Made by a program: the position numbers and the translations under genes | In this document: positions 17,443-25,267 of the stretch, in pieces | How positions within the stretch are numbered: the stretch's first letter is position 1 | How the letters are laid out: every line of letters begins with the position of its first letter | Source: Verrucomicrobiota bacterium | GTDB lineage: Bacteria > Verrucomicrobiota > Verrucomicrobiia > Limisphaerales > UBA9464 | Length of the DNA: 46,947 nt | Reading direction: 5' to 3' | Assembly: GCA_026397755.1 (NCBI GenBank) | Contig: JAPLUF010000290.1 | Span: forward strand, 1 to 46,947 | Notes under the pieces: model-generated | Seen by the model: the letters and a program-made list of their open reading frames with translations, nothing else | The model's database searches: none | Told to the model about the DNA's origin: nothing

Positions 17443-17578
17443 CCCGGCACTCAGCCGTGTGGAACTGCTCCAACCTCGTTCCCAGCGGATCAATATCCTC
17501 AAAACGGCGGATTAGGTGCCGATTTCAATCTGCAATTCCGAACACCAAAAAATTTATTTGGGGAATATATTCAATTAT

Positions 17579-17606
17579 TTGACAAATCTAAAAAAATCGC
17601 TATGCC
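17579..17606 (+). promoter_or_regulatory. Candidate sigma-70-like promoter for the AT-rich three-gene cassette
   Basis: TTGACA at 17579-17584 is a perfect -35 box. Sixteen bases later TATGCC at 17601-17606 is a poor -10 box. The site lies ~100 bp before the first gene of the island. In DNA this AT-rich a chance match is possible. Confidence 0.3.
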
Positions 17607-17706
17607 TGTGAAGTGGTGTGATTTAACTATATTAGTAATTATTTCAAATCAGAATAAACATTACAATTAGTCACGTTAAAATATAAAATTTACTTTAAAA
17701 CCCATA

Positions 17707-18435
17707 ATGAACCCCACCCCCGTCACCCCACCAACTCTCAACGCCACCAAGACACCCCCCCGATGGATTTCGTGGATTTGGAGTGTGATTTTGGCATTAG
17801 CAATGTCTCCAGCAGCTTTCGCGCAGAATGATGAGTTGAGCATCACTGTTAGCGGCAGACAGCAGTATGGATGCCCGTTGATGATCAAAGTTAAATCCAA
17901 ATGCAACGAGATCGATGCTTATGCAAATCTAAAATTTGACGGTAAGGAAGTGCCCACAGTTGGCGGAACGGGTGAAGTGGTTTTGGACAAAGTTGGATCC
18001 ATCTGGATAGAAGCTAAAAATAGCTGCAAAAGCACACGGCGCCGAATAAATGTGACTGAAATGGTGATGACAACGAGTTTGCCATTTATGGATCCAGAGG
18101 ACGACTCTGAAAATATTAGGCAGATAGCTATTATAAATCTCAAGCTATCCGATTCACCTCAGGGTCAGTTGCTCGAGTGGGAATATACAATTATTCCGTG
18201 GAACCTGCCAGGTAAAGGTTCAAGTTTAGTGACTGGATATTCAACTACGACTTATGCTCTTGGCATGGGCAGAGAAATCAATCAGCCCTCAACGATGACA
18301 CCCACTAAATCGGACAGATGGATCTCTGGACGTAGTTGGACCGGATGGGCACGATGGGCAAATATCGAGTGGAGTACTGTTTGCGGTGAGAATTATCTTA
18401 CAGCTCAGCAACCGTTCATTGGGCGTTTCTTTTAA
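17707..18435 (+). CDS. Exported protein of unknown function (first gene of AT-rich cassette)
   Basis: A 242-residue protein. A long Pro/Thr-rich n-region (residues 1-18) precedes a hydrophobic core (WIWSVILALAMSPAAFA) and a likely signal peptidase I site after residue ~39. The mature part begins with a beta-rich segment with Cys at YGCPLMIKVKSKC and KNSCKS, perhaps disulphide-bonded. It ends with a Trp-rich stretch (RWISGRSWTGWARWANIEW). I recognise no family. The ATG at 17707 has no Shine-Dalgarno; CTTTAAAAC lies five bases before it. The next gene starts 16 bp after the stop, so the three genes are probably one transcript. The first ~120 bp are C-rich, unlike the rest of the gene. Confidence 0.8.
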   Translation: MNPTPVTPPTLNATKTPPRWISWIWSVILALAMSPAAFAQNDELSITVSGRQQYGCPLMIKVKSKCNEIDAYANLKFDGKEVPTVGGTGEVVLDKVGSIWIEAKNSCKSTRRRINVTEMVMTTSLPFMDPEDDSENIRQIAIINLKLSDSPQGQLLEWEYTIIPWNLPGKGSSLVTGYSTTTYALGMGREINQPSTMTPTKSDRWISGRSWTGWARWANIEWSTVCGENYLTAQQPFIGRFF

Positions 18436-18451
18436 TTATAGCTTTTAAAAC

Positions 18452-19504
18452 ATGACAACACGTCTTTTTAAAAATAAAACACTATCCTGTATTGGCGTTT
18501 TCTGTTTACTAATAAATTTTTCAAAATACTCTATTTTGAATGCCGTGGAACCATCTCAAAAGGACGGTAAAGATGGTGGTTTTGAGAAAACTTTTGATAA
18601 GTATAAAGAATCTTTTGAGTTTACAGAGTTGGTGCAAATTGGAATCAAGAACGGGTTTGTTGGTAAGGATTCAGTTAAAACAATAATGGCGAAACTTAAT
18701 TACGGAAATACCAATAAATCTAACAAGGTGTATTTTGACGGCAGAGATGAAATTTATCCCAAGCGGGATAAGATTGAGGAGGCTGCGTTTCTATTTGGTC
18801 TTGAAAATTGCGACCAGAAAAATATGAAAATTTCATTGCTCATCCATGGTCGACCATTCAGATCTGAGAACAATTTTTTTAGAATTCTAGATCAACGATT
18901 GCGGATGCAAGTAGATAGTAAAACTCCTGATCTTGAAAAGCTTGCGCTGAAAAACATGGAGTATAGGTGTATCTATACCAGTGGTGGGATGTTTTCAGAG
19001 AAAATTCACAGAATTCCTGAAATCCTTGAGGTTGCAAGGCTTGAGTCTTTCAAGAAACCGGTAATTGCGAATATAATCCTCCGCCAATTGTGGCATGTAA
19101 TTGATGGTCCAAAATCCTATTATAACGCTGCGGATATGAAGGAGGGTTTAAAGTATATGGCTGTCGAATCAACCGCCGACGAAGATGCTGTAAATCATAT
19201 ATTTATAAAATTGGTTTGTCCTGAATTAGCTCAAGAGAATCAGCTGACTGAAATTTACAAACCTAATTCATTATCATGGAAAAGTGAAGTTCCGAAGGCA
19301 GCGATTTGGTATTTGTATCAAATCCGCAAGGACAGTTTGCGTGCACGCAAGGTGTTGGATGCTATCAAGGTTAACTGTAAGAGCCACGCAATATGGATTC
19401 AGGAAATTGAATCAGGAAGAATTGATGAGGAGATTGGGTTTACTAAACTCCTGAAACAGTCTCAGATTGCCAAAGATCAGTTTAAAACAAAAGCAGTAAA
19501 ATAA
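18452..19504 (+). CDS. Exported protein of unknown function (second gene of AT-rich cassette)
   Basis: A 350-residue protein with a signal peptide (LSCIGVFCLLINFSKYSILNA, likely cut near residue 31). The mature protein is Lys-rich and mostly predicted helical (for example RIPEILEVARLESFKKPVI and EVPKAAIWYLYQIRKDSLRA), which could form helical repeats. No catalytic motif or known domain was recognised. Composition is the most AT-rich of the three genes, with many AAA, AAT and ATA codons. CTTTTAAAAC abuts the ATG directly and there is no Shine-Dalgarno. It sits 16 bp after the first gene and 37 bp before the third, which suggests an operon and a shared task at the cell envelope. Confidence 0.8.
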   Translation: MTTRLFKNKTLSCIGVFCLLINFSKYSILNAVEPSQKDGKDGGFEKTFDKYKESFEFTELVQIGIKNGFVGKDSVKTIMAKLNYGNTNKSNKVYFDGRDEIYPKRDKIEEAAFLFGLENCDQKNMKISLLIHGRPFRSENNFFRILDQRLRMQVDSKTPDLEKLALKNMEYRCIYTSGGMFSEKIHRIPEILEVARLESFKKPVIANIILRQLWHVIDGPKSYYNAADMKEGLKYMAVESTADEDAVNHIFIKLVCPELAQENQLTEIYKPNSLSWKSEVPKAAIWYLYQIRKDSLRARKVLDAIKVNCKSHAIWIQEIESGRIDEEIGFTKLLKQSQIAKDQFKTKAVK

Positions 19505-19541
19505 TATAGTAAAAGCTTCAAGAACCCCTGATTTTAAACAA

Positions 19542-20759
19542 ATGATATTCTCCGATTTTTATAGAAATAGTGAGACTGAGGTTGGGTGTTTCAAATTTGT
19601 ACAGTATACCGTTTTGTCGCAACTATGGTTAGGGGTTTTGTTTGCGTTAATTTATTTTTTTAATTGTCCTAAGTGCGAAGCGGACGAAGGAAAAAACGAC
19701 TGGAAAATCGATTTTAATGGGTACGAAGTACATGGTGAAATTCAGTTGAATCAAGTGATTAGTGATATTAAAAATAAGGTTTTGGCTAAACAATTTTTCT
19801 CGGTTTTTGTAAAAGGATCTGAGTGGGGTATAGTGGTTTCTGAGAGTTCAAGCCGAGATTCTAATCTCCAGTTAAAAAAACCCAAAATTCATTGGTACAG
19901 CAATGGTGCAGAGTCGATTTGTTGGGTGTTTTATGATGAATCAGATTACGATTCTGTCAGCATGTATCCACTTAGTTATCCAATATCCGAAGGGTCTGAA
20001 TCAACAATCCCGTTGCTGTGGACAATGTTTGCTTCAAGAGGTTTTTATGAGAAATCTGGAAGACAAAAAATGCCGCTTTTACATGATTGGGAGGCTCAGA
20101 TAAAATATTGGGATTTCCATTCAGTGAATATTCGTAGAACGGAATTCGCTTCAAACTCATCGTTTCCATCCAACCTGGTTTTTCTAAACGATATCGTACC
20201 GTTAGAGCTGAAAAGACAGGTGGATGAAGAGGATTCTAGACTGTGGGATTCTAAGGGGAGACGACGACCCGGAATCTATTTCAACAAATACAGAGTTCCT
20301 AGCGACGTTCACCCCACCAATGCATGGTATCGAGCGTTTCCACCCCAAAAGCAATCCAATCAATGGATCCCGACCGGATTTGAGGTTTCATTTTGGGATT
20401 CGCATTGGCCTCATGAGCCTCGATTGGTGAGGCAGGCGGAAGCCTCGGTTCAGCGATTTTCAGCGATATGTTCGTTGAAGGATTTGAAGCCCGTCATTCG
20501 ACGTGAAGTTTCCGTGGGTGAAATGCGGCAGTGGGCCGAAGAACCGCAAGTCATAAACGAAGAGCAAGGAAATAATATCCCCACCTACACGCTGATGCCC
20601 GGGGAGGATTGGCCGACGTTGGAACAGGCCAAGATCCGGTTGAAACATCCAGACCGGGATCGGCGCACGAAGCCTCAGCCTTGGGGCTTCGTTCTGCTTG
20701 GAGTGATCGTGGGAGTGCCTTTGTTTTGGGCGGCCCGGCGTTCCTTCCGGAGGGCTTAG
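19542..20759 (+). CDS. Membrane-anchored protein of unknown function with chimeric base composition (third gene of AT-rich cassette)
   Basis: A 405-residue protein with a hydrophobic segment at ~23-42 (VLSQLWLGVLFALIYFF) followed by CPKCEADEG, and a second at the C terminus (WGFVLLGVIVGVPLFWAA) followed by the basic tail RRSFRRA. Most of the chain would lie outside the membrane between the two helices. No family recognised. The first ~700 bp are AT-rich like the rest of the island; from about 20250 the same frame is GC-rich like the host chromosome. This suggests a fusion or recombination within the gene. ATTTTAAAC lies two bases before the ATG. The C-terminal helix plus basic residues recalls envelope-sorting tails, but no PEP-CTERM or LPXTG motif is present. 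Confidence 0.78.
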   Translation: MIFSDFYRNSETEVGCFKFVQYTVLSQLWLGVLFALIYFFNCPKCEADEGKNDWKIDFNGYEVHGEIQLNQVISDIKNKVLAKQFFSVFVKGSEWGIVVSESSSRDSNLQLKKPKIHWYSNGAESICWVFYDESDYDSVSMYPLSYPISEGSESTIPLLWTMFASRGFYEKSGRQKMPLLHDWEAQIKYWDFHSVNIRRTEFASNSSFPSNLVFLNDIVPLELKRQVDEEDSRLWDSKGRRRPGIYFNKYRVPSDVHPTNAWYRAFPPQKQSNQWIPTGFEVSFWDSHWPHEPRLVRQAEASVQRFSAICSLKDLKPVIRREVSVGEMRQWAEEPQVINEEQGNNIPTYTLMPGEDWPTLEQAKIRLKHPDRDRRTKPQPWGFVLLGVIVGVPLFWAARRSFRRA

Positions 20760-21002
20760 GATTTTGGAATTTGATTGGAAGTTCGATCGAGAACCGGCAT
20801 CGCAGGCTCCGAAGCCGGGGCCGTGAATGGGTGTGTCATGCCGGGGGAATCGAATGCCTTCAGGGAGCATAACCTTTTCAAGCCCATTTATGCCGCTGGG
20901 CCCTGACCCGTCTCAGGATTATTGGTTAATGCTATGACTCTCGAGTTGATTCAGACGCTTTGGAAGGCCTAGAAGGAATTCGGGGCCCGAGAAAGGGATC
21001 CG
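20760..21002 (+). other. Intergenic region before the mannosyltransferase gene
   Basis: These 243 bp are host-like in composition. A small hairpin (CCTGA at 20902-20906 with TCAGG at 20913-20917) precedes ATTATTGG and could weakly end the cassette transcript. An ATG at 20934 opens twelve codons in the frame of the downstream gene and is closed by TAG at 20970-20972. It is either a leader peptide or the broken original start of that gene. Confidence 0.4.
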
Positions 21003-22034
21003 TTGGGCTTCATCGTGGGTCATAAGTTGGTGCTGCTGGGCCTCGGAATCTTGGCTCCGATGGTCTTCGGCTTCCTAGATCCGTGGAAGTTCGAGTGGGT
21101 GACCACCAATTCGAAGAGCTACCTGATCATCGCCAGCCATGGCTACTCCGGGGGTGAATCGATTTATGCCTTTTATCCGGCCTGGCCCTGGGTGATTCGC
21201 GGGTTCTCGATAGTCTTCGGGCATCCCGACTGGACTGCCTACCTGCTTTCCAATGTGTTCTCCACCATCGGGTTACTCCTGTTCCACCGGATCGCCTTCC
21301 GAATCCACGGCGAGACGACAGCGTGGAATGCGCTGCGGCTCATGGTGGTCTTTCCGGGCTCGATGTTCTTTTTCGTGCCGTACACCGAATCGCTCTTCCT
21401 GATGGTCCTTATGATTCTGTGGCACGCGCGGATTCGGGAACGTTGGGTATGGGTGGCGGTCGCCGGTTTCCTATTGCCGCTGATCCGGCCGGTAGGCCTC
21501 TTCATTGTGCCTGTGTTTGTGGCTGAAATCTTGGCGAGTCGTCGCGGCTGGCGGGCGCTCTGGATGCTCTTGGCTCCTAGCCTCGGCTTCGCCACCTATC
21601 TGGGAAGCATGGCCATTCTGTCCGGGAATCCTTGGATTGGGTTCGAGGCCCAACGGTTTTACCCAGCGTATCCGTCGATCGCCAAGATCGGTGATGTGGT
21701 GGGATTTCTGAAGGCGTTCGCTTCCGTCCAACCGGTCCATGACTTCCTGCACTCCCCGCTCGATCGGTTCGTGTTTGTCGCGTTCTGCTGCAGCGGCGTT
21801 TGGATCTTCCGCCTGGGGCTCACCCAGTACGTCTATGCGGTGTTCTTCGGATTGGTTCCGGCGCTCTCCAATTCCCTGATGTCCTACACCCGGTTCGCCT
21901 GCCTGTTGTTTCCGTTGTTCTTAGTTTGGGGTCAGCGGTTCCAGCGGCCCGTGCTCGATTCGGTCTTGTTGCTGTTCTTCGGGGTCCAGGTGCTGCTGTT
22001 CTTGGCGCACTTGTCCAACCACTGGGCGGGATAG
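21003..22034 (+). CDS. PIG-V-like membrane mannosyltransferase (GT-C type)
   Basis: A 343-residue polytopic membrane protein with about 8-10 hydrophobic helices. Its features fit the PIG-V-like mannosyltransferase family of bacteria: YAFYPAWPWVIR in the first loop, WNALRLMVVFPGSMFF and PYTESLFLM, then LIRPVGLFIVPV and LSNSLMSYTRFACLLFPLF. GT-C enzymes transfer sugar from a polyprenyl-phosphate donor on the outer membrane-face; acceptor unknown. The start used is TTG at 21003 with a purine-rich GAAAGGGA just before it. The frame continues upstream to a TAG at 20970-20972 and beyond that to an ATG at 20934, so the annotated N terminus may be shortened. It is convergent with the DUF1501 gene. 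Confidence 0.78.
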   Translation: MGFIVGHKLVLLGLGILAPMVFGFLDPWKFEWVTTNSKSYLIIASHGYSGGESIYAFYPAWPWVIRGFSIVFGHPDWTAYLLSNVFSTIGLLLFHRIAFRIHGETTAWNALRLMVVFPGSMFFFVPYTESLFLMVLMILWHARIRERWVWVAVAGFLLPLIRPVGLFIVPVFVAEILASRRGWRALWMLLAPSLGFATYLGSMAILSGNPWIGFEAQRFYPAYPSIAKIGDVVGFLKAFASVQPVHDFLHSPLDRFVFVAFCCSGVWIFRLGLTQYVYAVFFGLVPALSNSLMSYTRFACLLFPLFLVWGQRFQRPVLDSVLLLFFGVQVLLFLAHLSNHWAG

Positions 22035-22096
22035 CCTGCCCGGGAGCCGAGACATCGCATTCAAGCGGAGGTCTGAGGGCGACGCTCTTGGACCTG

Positions 22097-23524
22097 TCAG
22101 GCCCCAACTCGGGGCAGCAGCTCTTCGATGGGTTTGCCGAAGGGGAGGATGGGCATGGGTCGGCCGCCCAAATCTAGGATGGATTCCGAGGCGTCGATGC
22201 CCAGATGCCGGTACACCGTGGCCCAGAGGTCGTTGGGGCTCAGCAGGCGTTCGGTTGGGTATTCAGCCCGAGCGTTGGTGGCTCCGACGATTTGTCCGGT
22301 GCGCATGCCACCGCCGGAGACCAGGAGTGACATCGCCTGCGGCCAATGGTCTCGGCCGGGTTGCATGACGCCAGTCTGGGATCCTTTGACCCGTTCCAAA
22401 CGGGGGGTACGACCAAACTCTCCGGTGACCACCAAGAGCACCCGCTGGTCGAGGCCACGGTCGTAGAGGTCTTCGATTAGGGCAGCCACCGCTTGATCAT
22501 AAGCCGGGAAGCGCCACTTGGAGTCTTCGAAGATGTGGCAATTGACCGCGTGGGAGTCCCAGTTGTAGGTGCATCCGGCAGGGATGGGTTTGCTGGGGAA
22601 GGGGTTCTCCCAAACCATGGTCACAAAGGGACAGCCCGCTTCGACCAGGCGTCGGGCTAGCAACCCCCGTTGTCCGTAGGCGTTCCAGCCGTAGCGCTCC
22701 CGGGTGGCAGGCGTCTCTTGCTGAAGGTCGAAGGCTTTTTGGACCCCGGCGTGCGTCAGCATGGTGACCGCCCGCTGGCTGAATTGATCCATCGACTCCA
22801 TCAACCCGCTGCTGTCGAGATCGCGACGGAGCCGGTCCATTCCGGAAAGCAAATGGGACCGATCCTCCATCCGGGTAGCCATGTCCGGGGTGAGGCTGAG
22901 GTTCTGAACCTTGAAGTTGGGTGCGCTGGGGTCGCCCACCACCATGAAGGGCGTGTGGCTGGTTCCCAGGTAAGAGGGCCCGAGGCTGAAGACGTCGATG
23001 TGGCTGCGTCCGTCGTCGACACCGGTGATGCAGGCCGGAAGGCCGGATTTTTGTCGAGCCTCCAAGGCGCGGCTCACGATGGAGGTGACGGCCGGCGCAT
23101 CGTTGACGAATTCGGTGGGTGTGGCCGGGATGCGTCCGGTCATGAAGCGCTTGTGCGCACCACCATGGTCGGAGAAGTCGTGGCACACCGAGCGCACCAG
23201 CGTGAAGCGGTCGGCGACCTTGGCTTGCCGGGGGAAGAGTTCGCAAATGTCTATGCCCGGCACGTTGGTCCGGATGGGCCGGAAATCGCCGCGGAATTCC
23301 GACGGCGCATCCGGCTTCATGTCGTAGGTGTCGAGTTGCGAGGGGCCGCCCGGCAACCACACGAAGATGACGGCCTTGTCCTGCGTGTTCGGAATGCCCA
23401 ACGGCGCGCCGGACGCTGCCAGGGAGCGCAGCCTCAGAAAATCACTCAGGCCCAAGCCCAAGGCGCTGATGCCTCCTAGTTCTAGGAAGCTGCGTCGGGA
23501 CAATGGGCCTGAGCATGAGTTCAT
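22097..23524 (-). CDS. Tat-exported DUF1501 family protein
   Basis: A 475-residue protein with an N-terminal twin-arginine signal (LSRRSFLELGGISALGLGLS). It belongs to DUF1501, a family in the alkaline-phosphatase/sulfatase fold found in great numbers in PVC bacteria. Family blocks seen: IFVWLPGGPSQLDTYDMKP, VRSVCHDFSDHGGAHKRF, and LLVVTGEFGRTPR near the C terminus. Substrate is unknown; extracytoplasmic hydrolysis is inferred from the fold and export. I use the ATG at 23522-23524, which places the RR motif near residue 10; the frame extends upstream to 23584, overlapping the preceding gene. The Gfo/Idh/MocA gene lies 47 bp upstream on the same strand, so the two probably form an operon. Confidence 0.95.
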   Translation of the reverse strand: MNSCSGPLSRRSFLELGGISALGLGLSDFLRLRSLAASGAPLGIPNTQDKAVIFVWLPGGPSQLDTYDMKPDAPSEFRGDFRPIRTNVPGIDICELFPRQAKVADRFTLVRSVCHDFSDHGGAHKRFMTGRIPATPTEFVNDAPAVTSIVSRALEARQKSGLPACITGVDDGRSHIDVFSLGPSYLGTSHTPFMVVGDPSAPNFKVQNLSLTPDMATRMEDRSHLLSGMDRLRRDLDSSGLMESMDQFSQRAVTMLTHAGVQKAFDLQQETPATRERYGWNAYGQRGLLARRLVEAGCPFVTMVWENPFPSKPIPAGCTYNWDSHAVNCHIFEDSKWRFPAYDQAVAALIEDLYDRGLDQRVLLVVTGEFGRTPRLERVKGSQTGVMQPGRDHWPQAMSLLVSGGGMRTGQIVGATNARAEYPTERLLSPNDLWATVYRHLGIDASESILDLGGRPMPILPFGKPIEELLPRVGA

Positions 23525-23571
23525 CGGAGGGTTTCTACGGAGGTGTTGGAACTGGGGTTCGGGGACCGGGG

Positions 23572-24978
23572 TTAAATATCCCAACCCTTGCGGCTGTCGC
23601 GCTTCACGAACCGCGCGGCCTCGGGCAAGTTGGTGGAGCGCATGTTCGGGCCGTCCCAGTCCATGACCTTGCCTTCACCAACACGCACCGCGATGCAACC
23701 CAGTAGGATGATTTCGGTGAGGTAGGCGGCGATGTCGAAGTTGGAGTAGGCGGGCGTGCCGTCGCGCATCATCTGGAACCACTCTTCATTGTGGCCCGGC
23801 GAGCGGGGGATGCTTTGGGGTACGGCTTTGACGGCCTCGTGGGCATCGCCGGGCAGGAAGATTTTTTCGTTACCCACCATGATGAAGAACTGGGAACCGT
23901 AATCGTCCGGCGAGAACAGCTTGCCCTTGTCGCCCACCAAGAGGCATCCGCTGGAGGGCAGCGAGCCCTTGAGGGTGACGATTTCTCGGGTGAGATCGGC
24001 GCTTGGTCGGAGCGGGGCAAGGTCCTTGTCAGACGGATTGCCGTCGTACCACCAGAACTTCAGCGGCGGCAGGCCGTCGCGTTCTGGGAACTCGAAGCGG
24101 AGTCGCGAGGTTTTGGCGAAGGTTTCGGGGAAGGATTGGGAAGTCAGTTCGGCCACCACTCGGGTCGGATAGCCCAGCTTGAGTGCGCGGAAGGGCATGT
24201 TGACCGTGTGGCAAGCCATGTCACCGAGGGCTCCGGTGCCGAAGTCGTTCCATCCGCGCCAGGCGAAGCCGTGGTAGACGCCCTTCTTGTACGGGCGGAA
24301 CTGCGCCGGCCCGAGCCACAGGTCCCAGTCGAGCGATTCAGGCACCGTGTCGGAACCCTCGGGCCGGGCCAGGCCCTGCGGCCACACCGGTCGATTGGAC
24401 CAGACATGCAGTTCGGTGACGTTGCCGATGATTCCGGACTGGATCACTTCGACCGCGCGACGCAGGCCGCTGCCGGCGCTGCCTTGGTTGCCCATCTGGG
24501 TGGCCAGTTTTCCGTCGCGAGCCAACTGCCGCAGGATACGGGCTTCATGGACCGTCTGGGTGAGCGGCTTCTGACAGTAGATGTGCTTGCCCAGGCGCAT
24601 GGCCGTGGCGGCGGCGATGCCGTGGACGTGGTCGGGTGTGGAGATGGTCACTGCGTCGATCGATTTGCCGATCTGGTCGAACATCTTCCGGAAGTCCTGG
24701 AACTGCTGGGCCTTCGGGTACTTCTGCCCCTTCTGGGCGAGCGTGTTCCGGTCGACGTCGCACAAGCCAACGATGGTGCCGCCGCAGCGCGCAGCGTCGT
24801 CGGTGTCGCTCGAACCCTTGCCTCCCACGCCGATACAACCGATCTGGATCCGTTCATTGGCTCCTAGCACCGAACCCACGTAAGGGAAGGCGAAGGCGGC
24901 GGCGGTGGCAGCGGCACTGCGGCTTAGAAAGCGGCGACGGTTGAGACCGGTGAGCGTGGTCGGGGGCAAGGGGTTCAT
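23572..24978 (-). CDS. Tat-exported Gfo/Idh/MocA family oxidoreductase
   Basis: A 468-residue NAD(P)-dependent oxidoreductase of the secreted PVC type. A Tat signal (NRRRFLSRSAAATAAAFAFP) precedes the Rossmann domain with IGCIGVGGKGSSDTDDA and GLCDVDRNT. The sugar-binding catalytic step motif is YCQKPLTQT, where PVC proteins carry QKP in place of the usual EKP. The C-terminal alpha/beta domain includes FAWRGWNDFGTGALGDMACH, a conserved block of this subfamily. It probably oxidises or isomerises a sugar in the periplasm with a tightly bound cofactor. I use the ATG at 24976-24978, 14 codons into the open frame, because the RR motif then sits at residues ~12-15. The DUF1501 gene follows at 47 bp. 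Confidence 0.95.
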   Translation of the reverse strand: MNPLPPTTLTGLNRRRFLSRSAAATAAAFAFPYVGSVLGANERIQIGCIGVGGKGSSDTDDAARCGGTIVGLCDVDRNTLAQKGQKYPKAQQFQDFRKMFDQIGKSIDAVTISTPDHVHGIAAATAMRLGKHIYCQKPLTQTVHEARILRQLARDGKLATQMGNQGSAGSGLRRAVEVIQSGIIGNVTELHVWSNRPVWPQGLARPEGSDTVPESLDWDLWLGPAQFRPYKKGVYHGFAWRGWNDFGTGALGDMACHTVNMPFRALKLGYPTRVVAELTSQSFPETFAKTSRLRFEFPERDGLPPLKFWWYDGNPSDKDLAPLRPSADLTREIVTLKGSLPSSGCLLVGDKGKLFSPDDYGSQFFIMVGNEKIFLPGDAHEAVKAVPQSIPRSPGHNEEWFQMMRDGTPAYSNFDIAAYLTEIILLGCIAVRVGEGKVMDWDGPNMRSTNLPEAARFVKRDSRKGWDI

Positions 24979-25267
24979 GGGATTCTTTAATGCGTTAACA
25001 GGCCGGACTCCGCGAGTCAATGCAGGCCCCGTTGCATCCTCAGGATCGAATGACGAGTGTGCTTGGCCCTCTGCGGCAGTGGGACCGGTCGCGTGGAGCG
25101 CCTCAGAAGATCGCGACCCAACGACCGGTTCCCTTTTCCGCCGTTTTAGGCACTCAGGGAGACAGAACGGGCGCTTGACCGGCTTGTCCGACGGTTCGTA
25201 CTCTCCCGCCTCTTTGCCGGAATGCGACTTTGCGTCCCGGCTTCATCCCTATCGCAGCAAGAAGCAC

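Larger units (their letters stand above)
17248..17706. other. Divergent intergenic region containing the left edge of the AT-rich island
   Basis: The first ~265 bp are GC-rich and host-like and hold a possible remnant reading frame on the minus strand (17257-17442). At about 17515-17525 the composition drops abruptly to AT-rich. The remaining ~185 bp are dense in A/T runs and hold the probable promoter of the three-gene island. No tRNA, integrase or direct repeat was seen at the border. Confidence 0.6.
17515..20250. other. AT-rich genomic island carrying three exported-protein genes
   Basis: Between about 17515 and 20250 many 60-base lines are only 25-40% G+C (for example 15 of 60 at 18481-18540), whereas the flanks are near 60% or higher. 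The three plus-strand genes inside use AAA, AAT and ATA codons freely, unlike their neighbours. None has a Shine-Dalgarno site. The right border lies inside the third gene, not between genes. No integrase, transposase, tRNA or terminal repeat was seen. Acquisition from a low-GC donor is the simplest reading. Confidence 0.7.

Noticed and set aside
19542-20759. C-terminal helix plus basic tail of the third cassette protein as a PEP-CTERM or LPXTG sorting signal
   Set aside because: Neither a PEP motif nor LPXTG precedes the helix; an ordinary membrane anchor is enough to explain it.
23791-24867. 358-codon plus-strand frame opposite the Gfo/Idh/MocA gene
   Set aside because: It is fully antisense to a well-supported gene; the translation looks like a shadow of codon bias.
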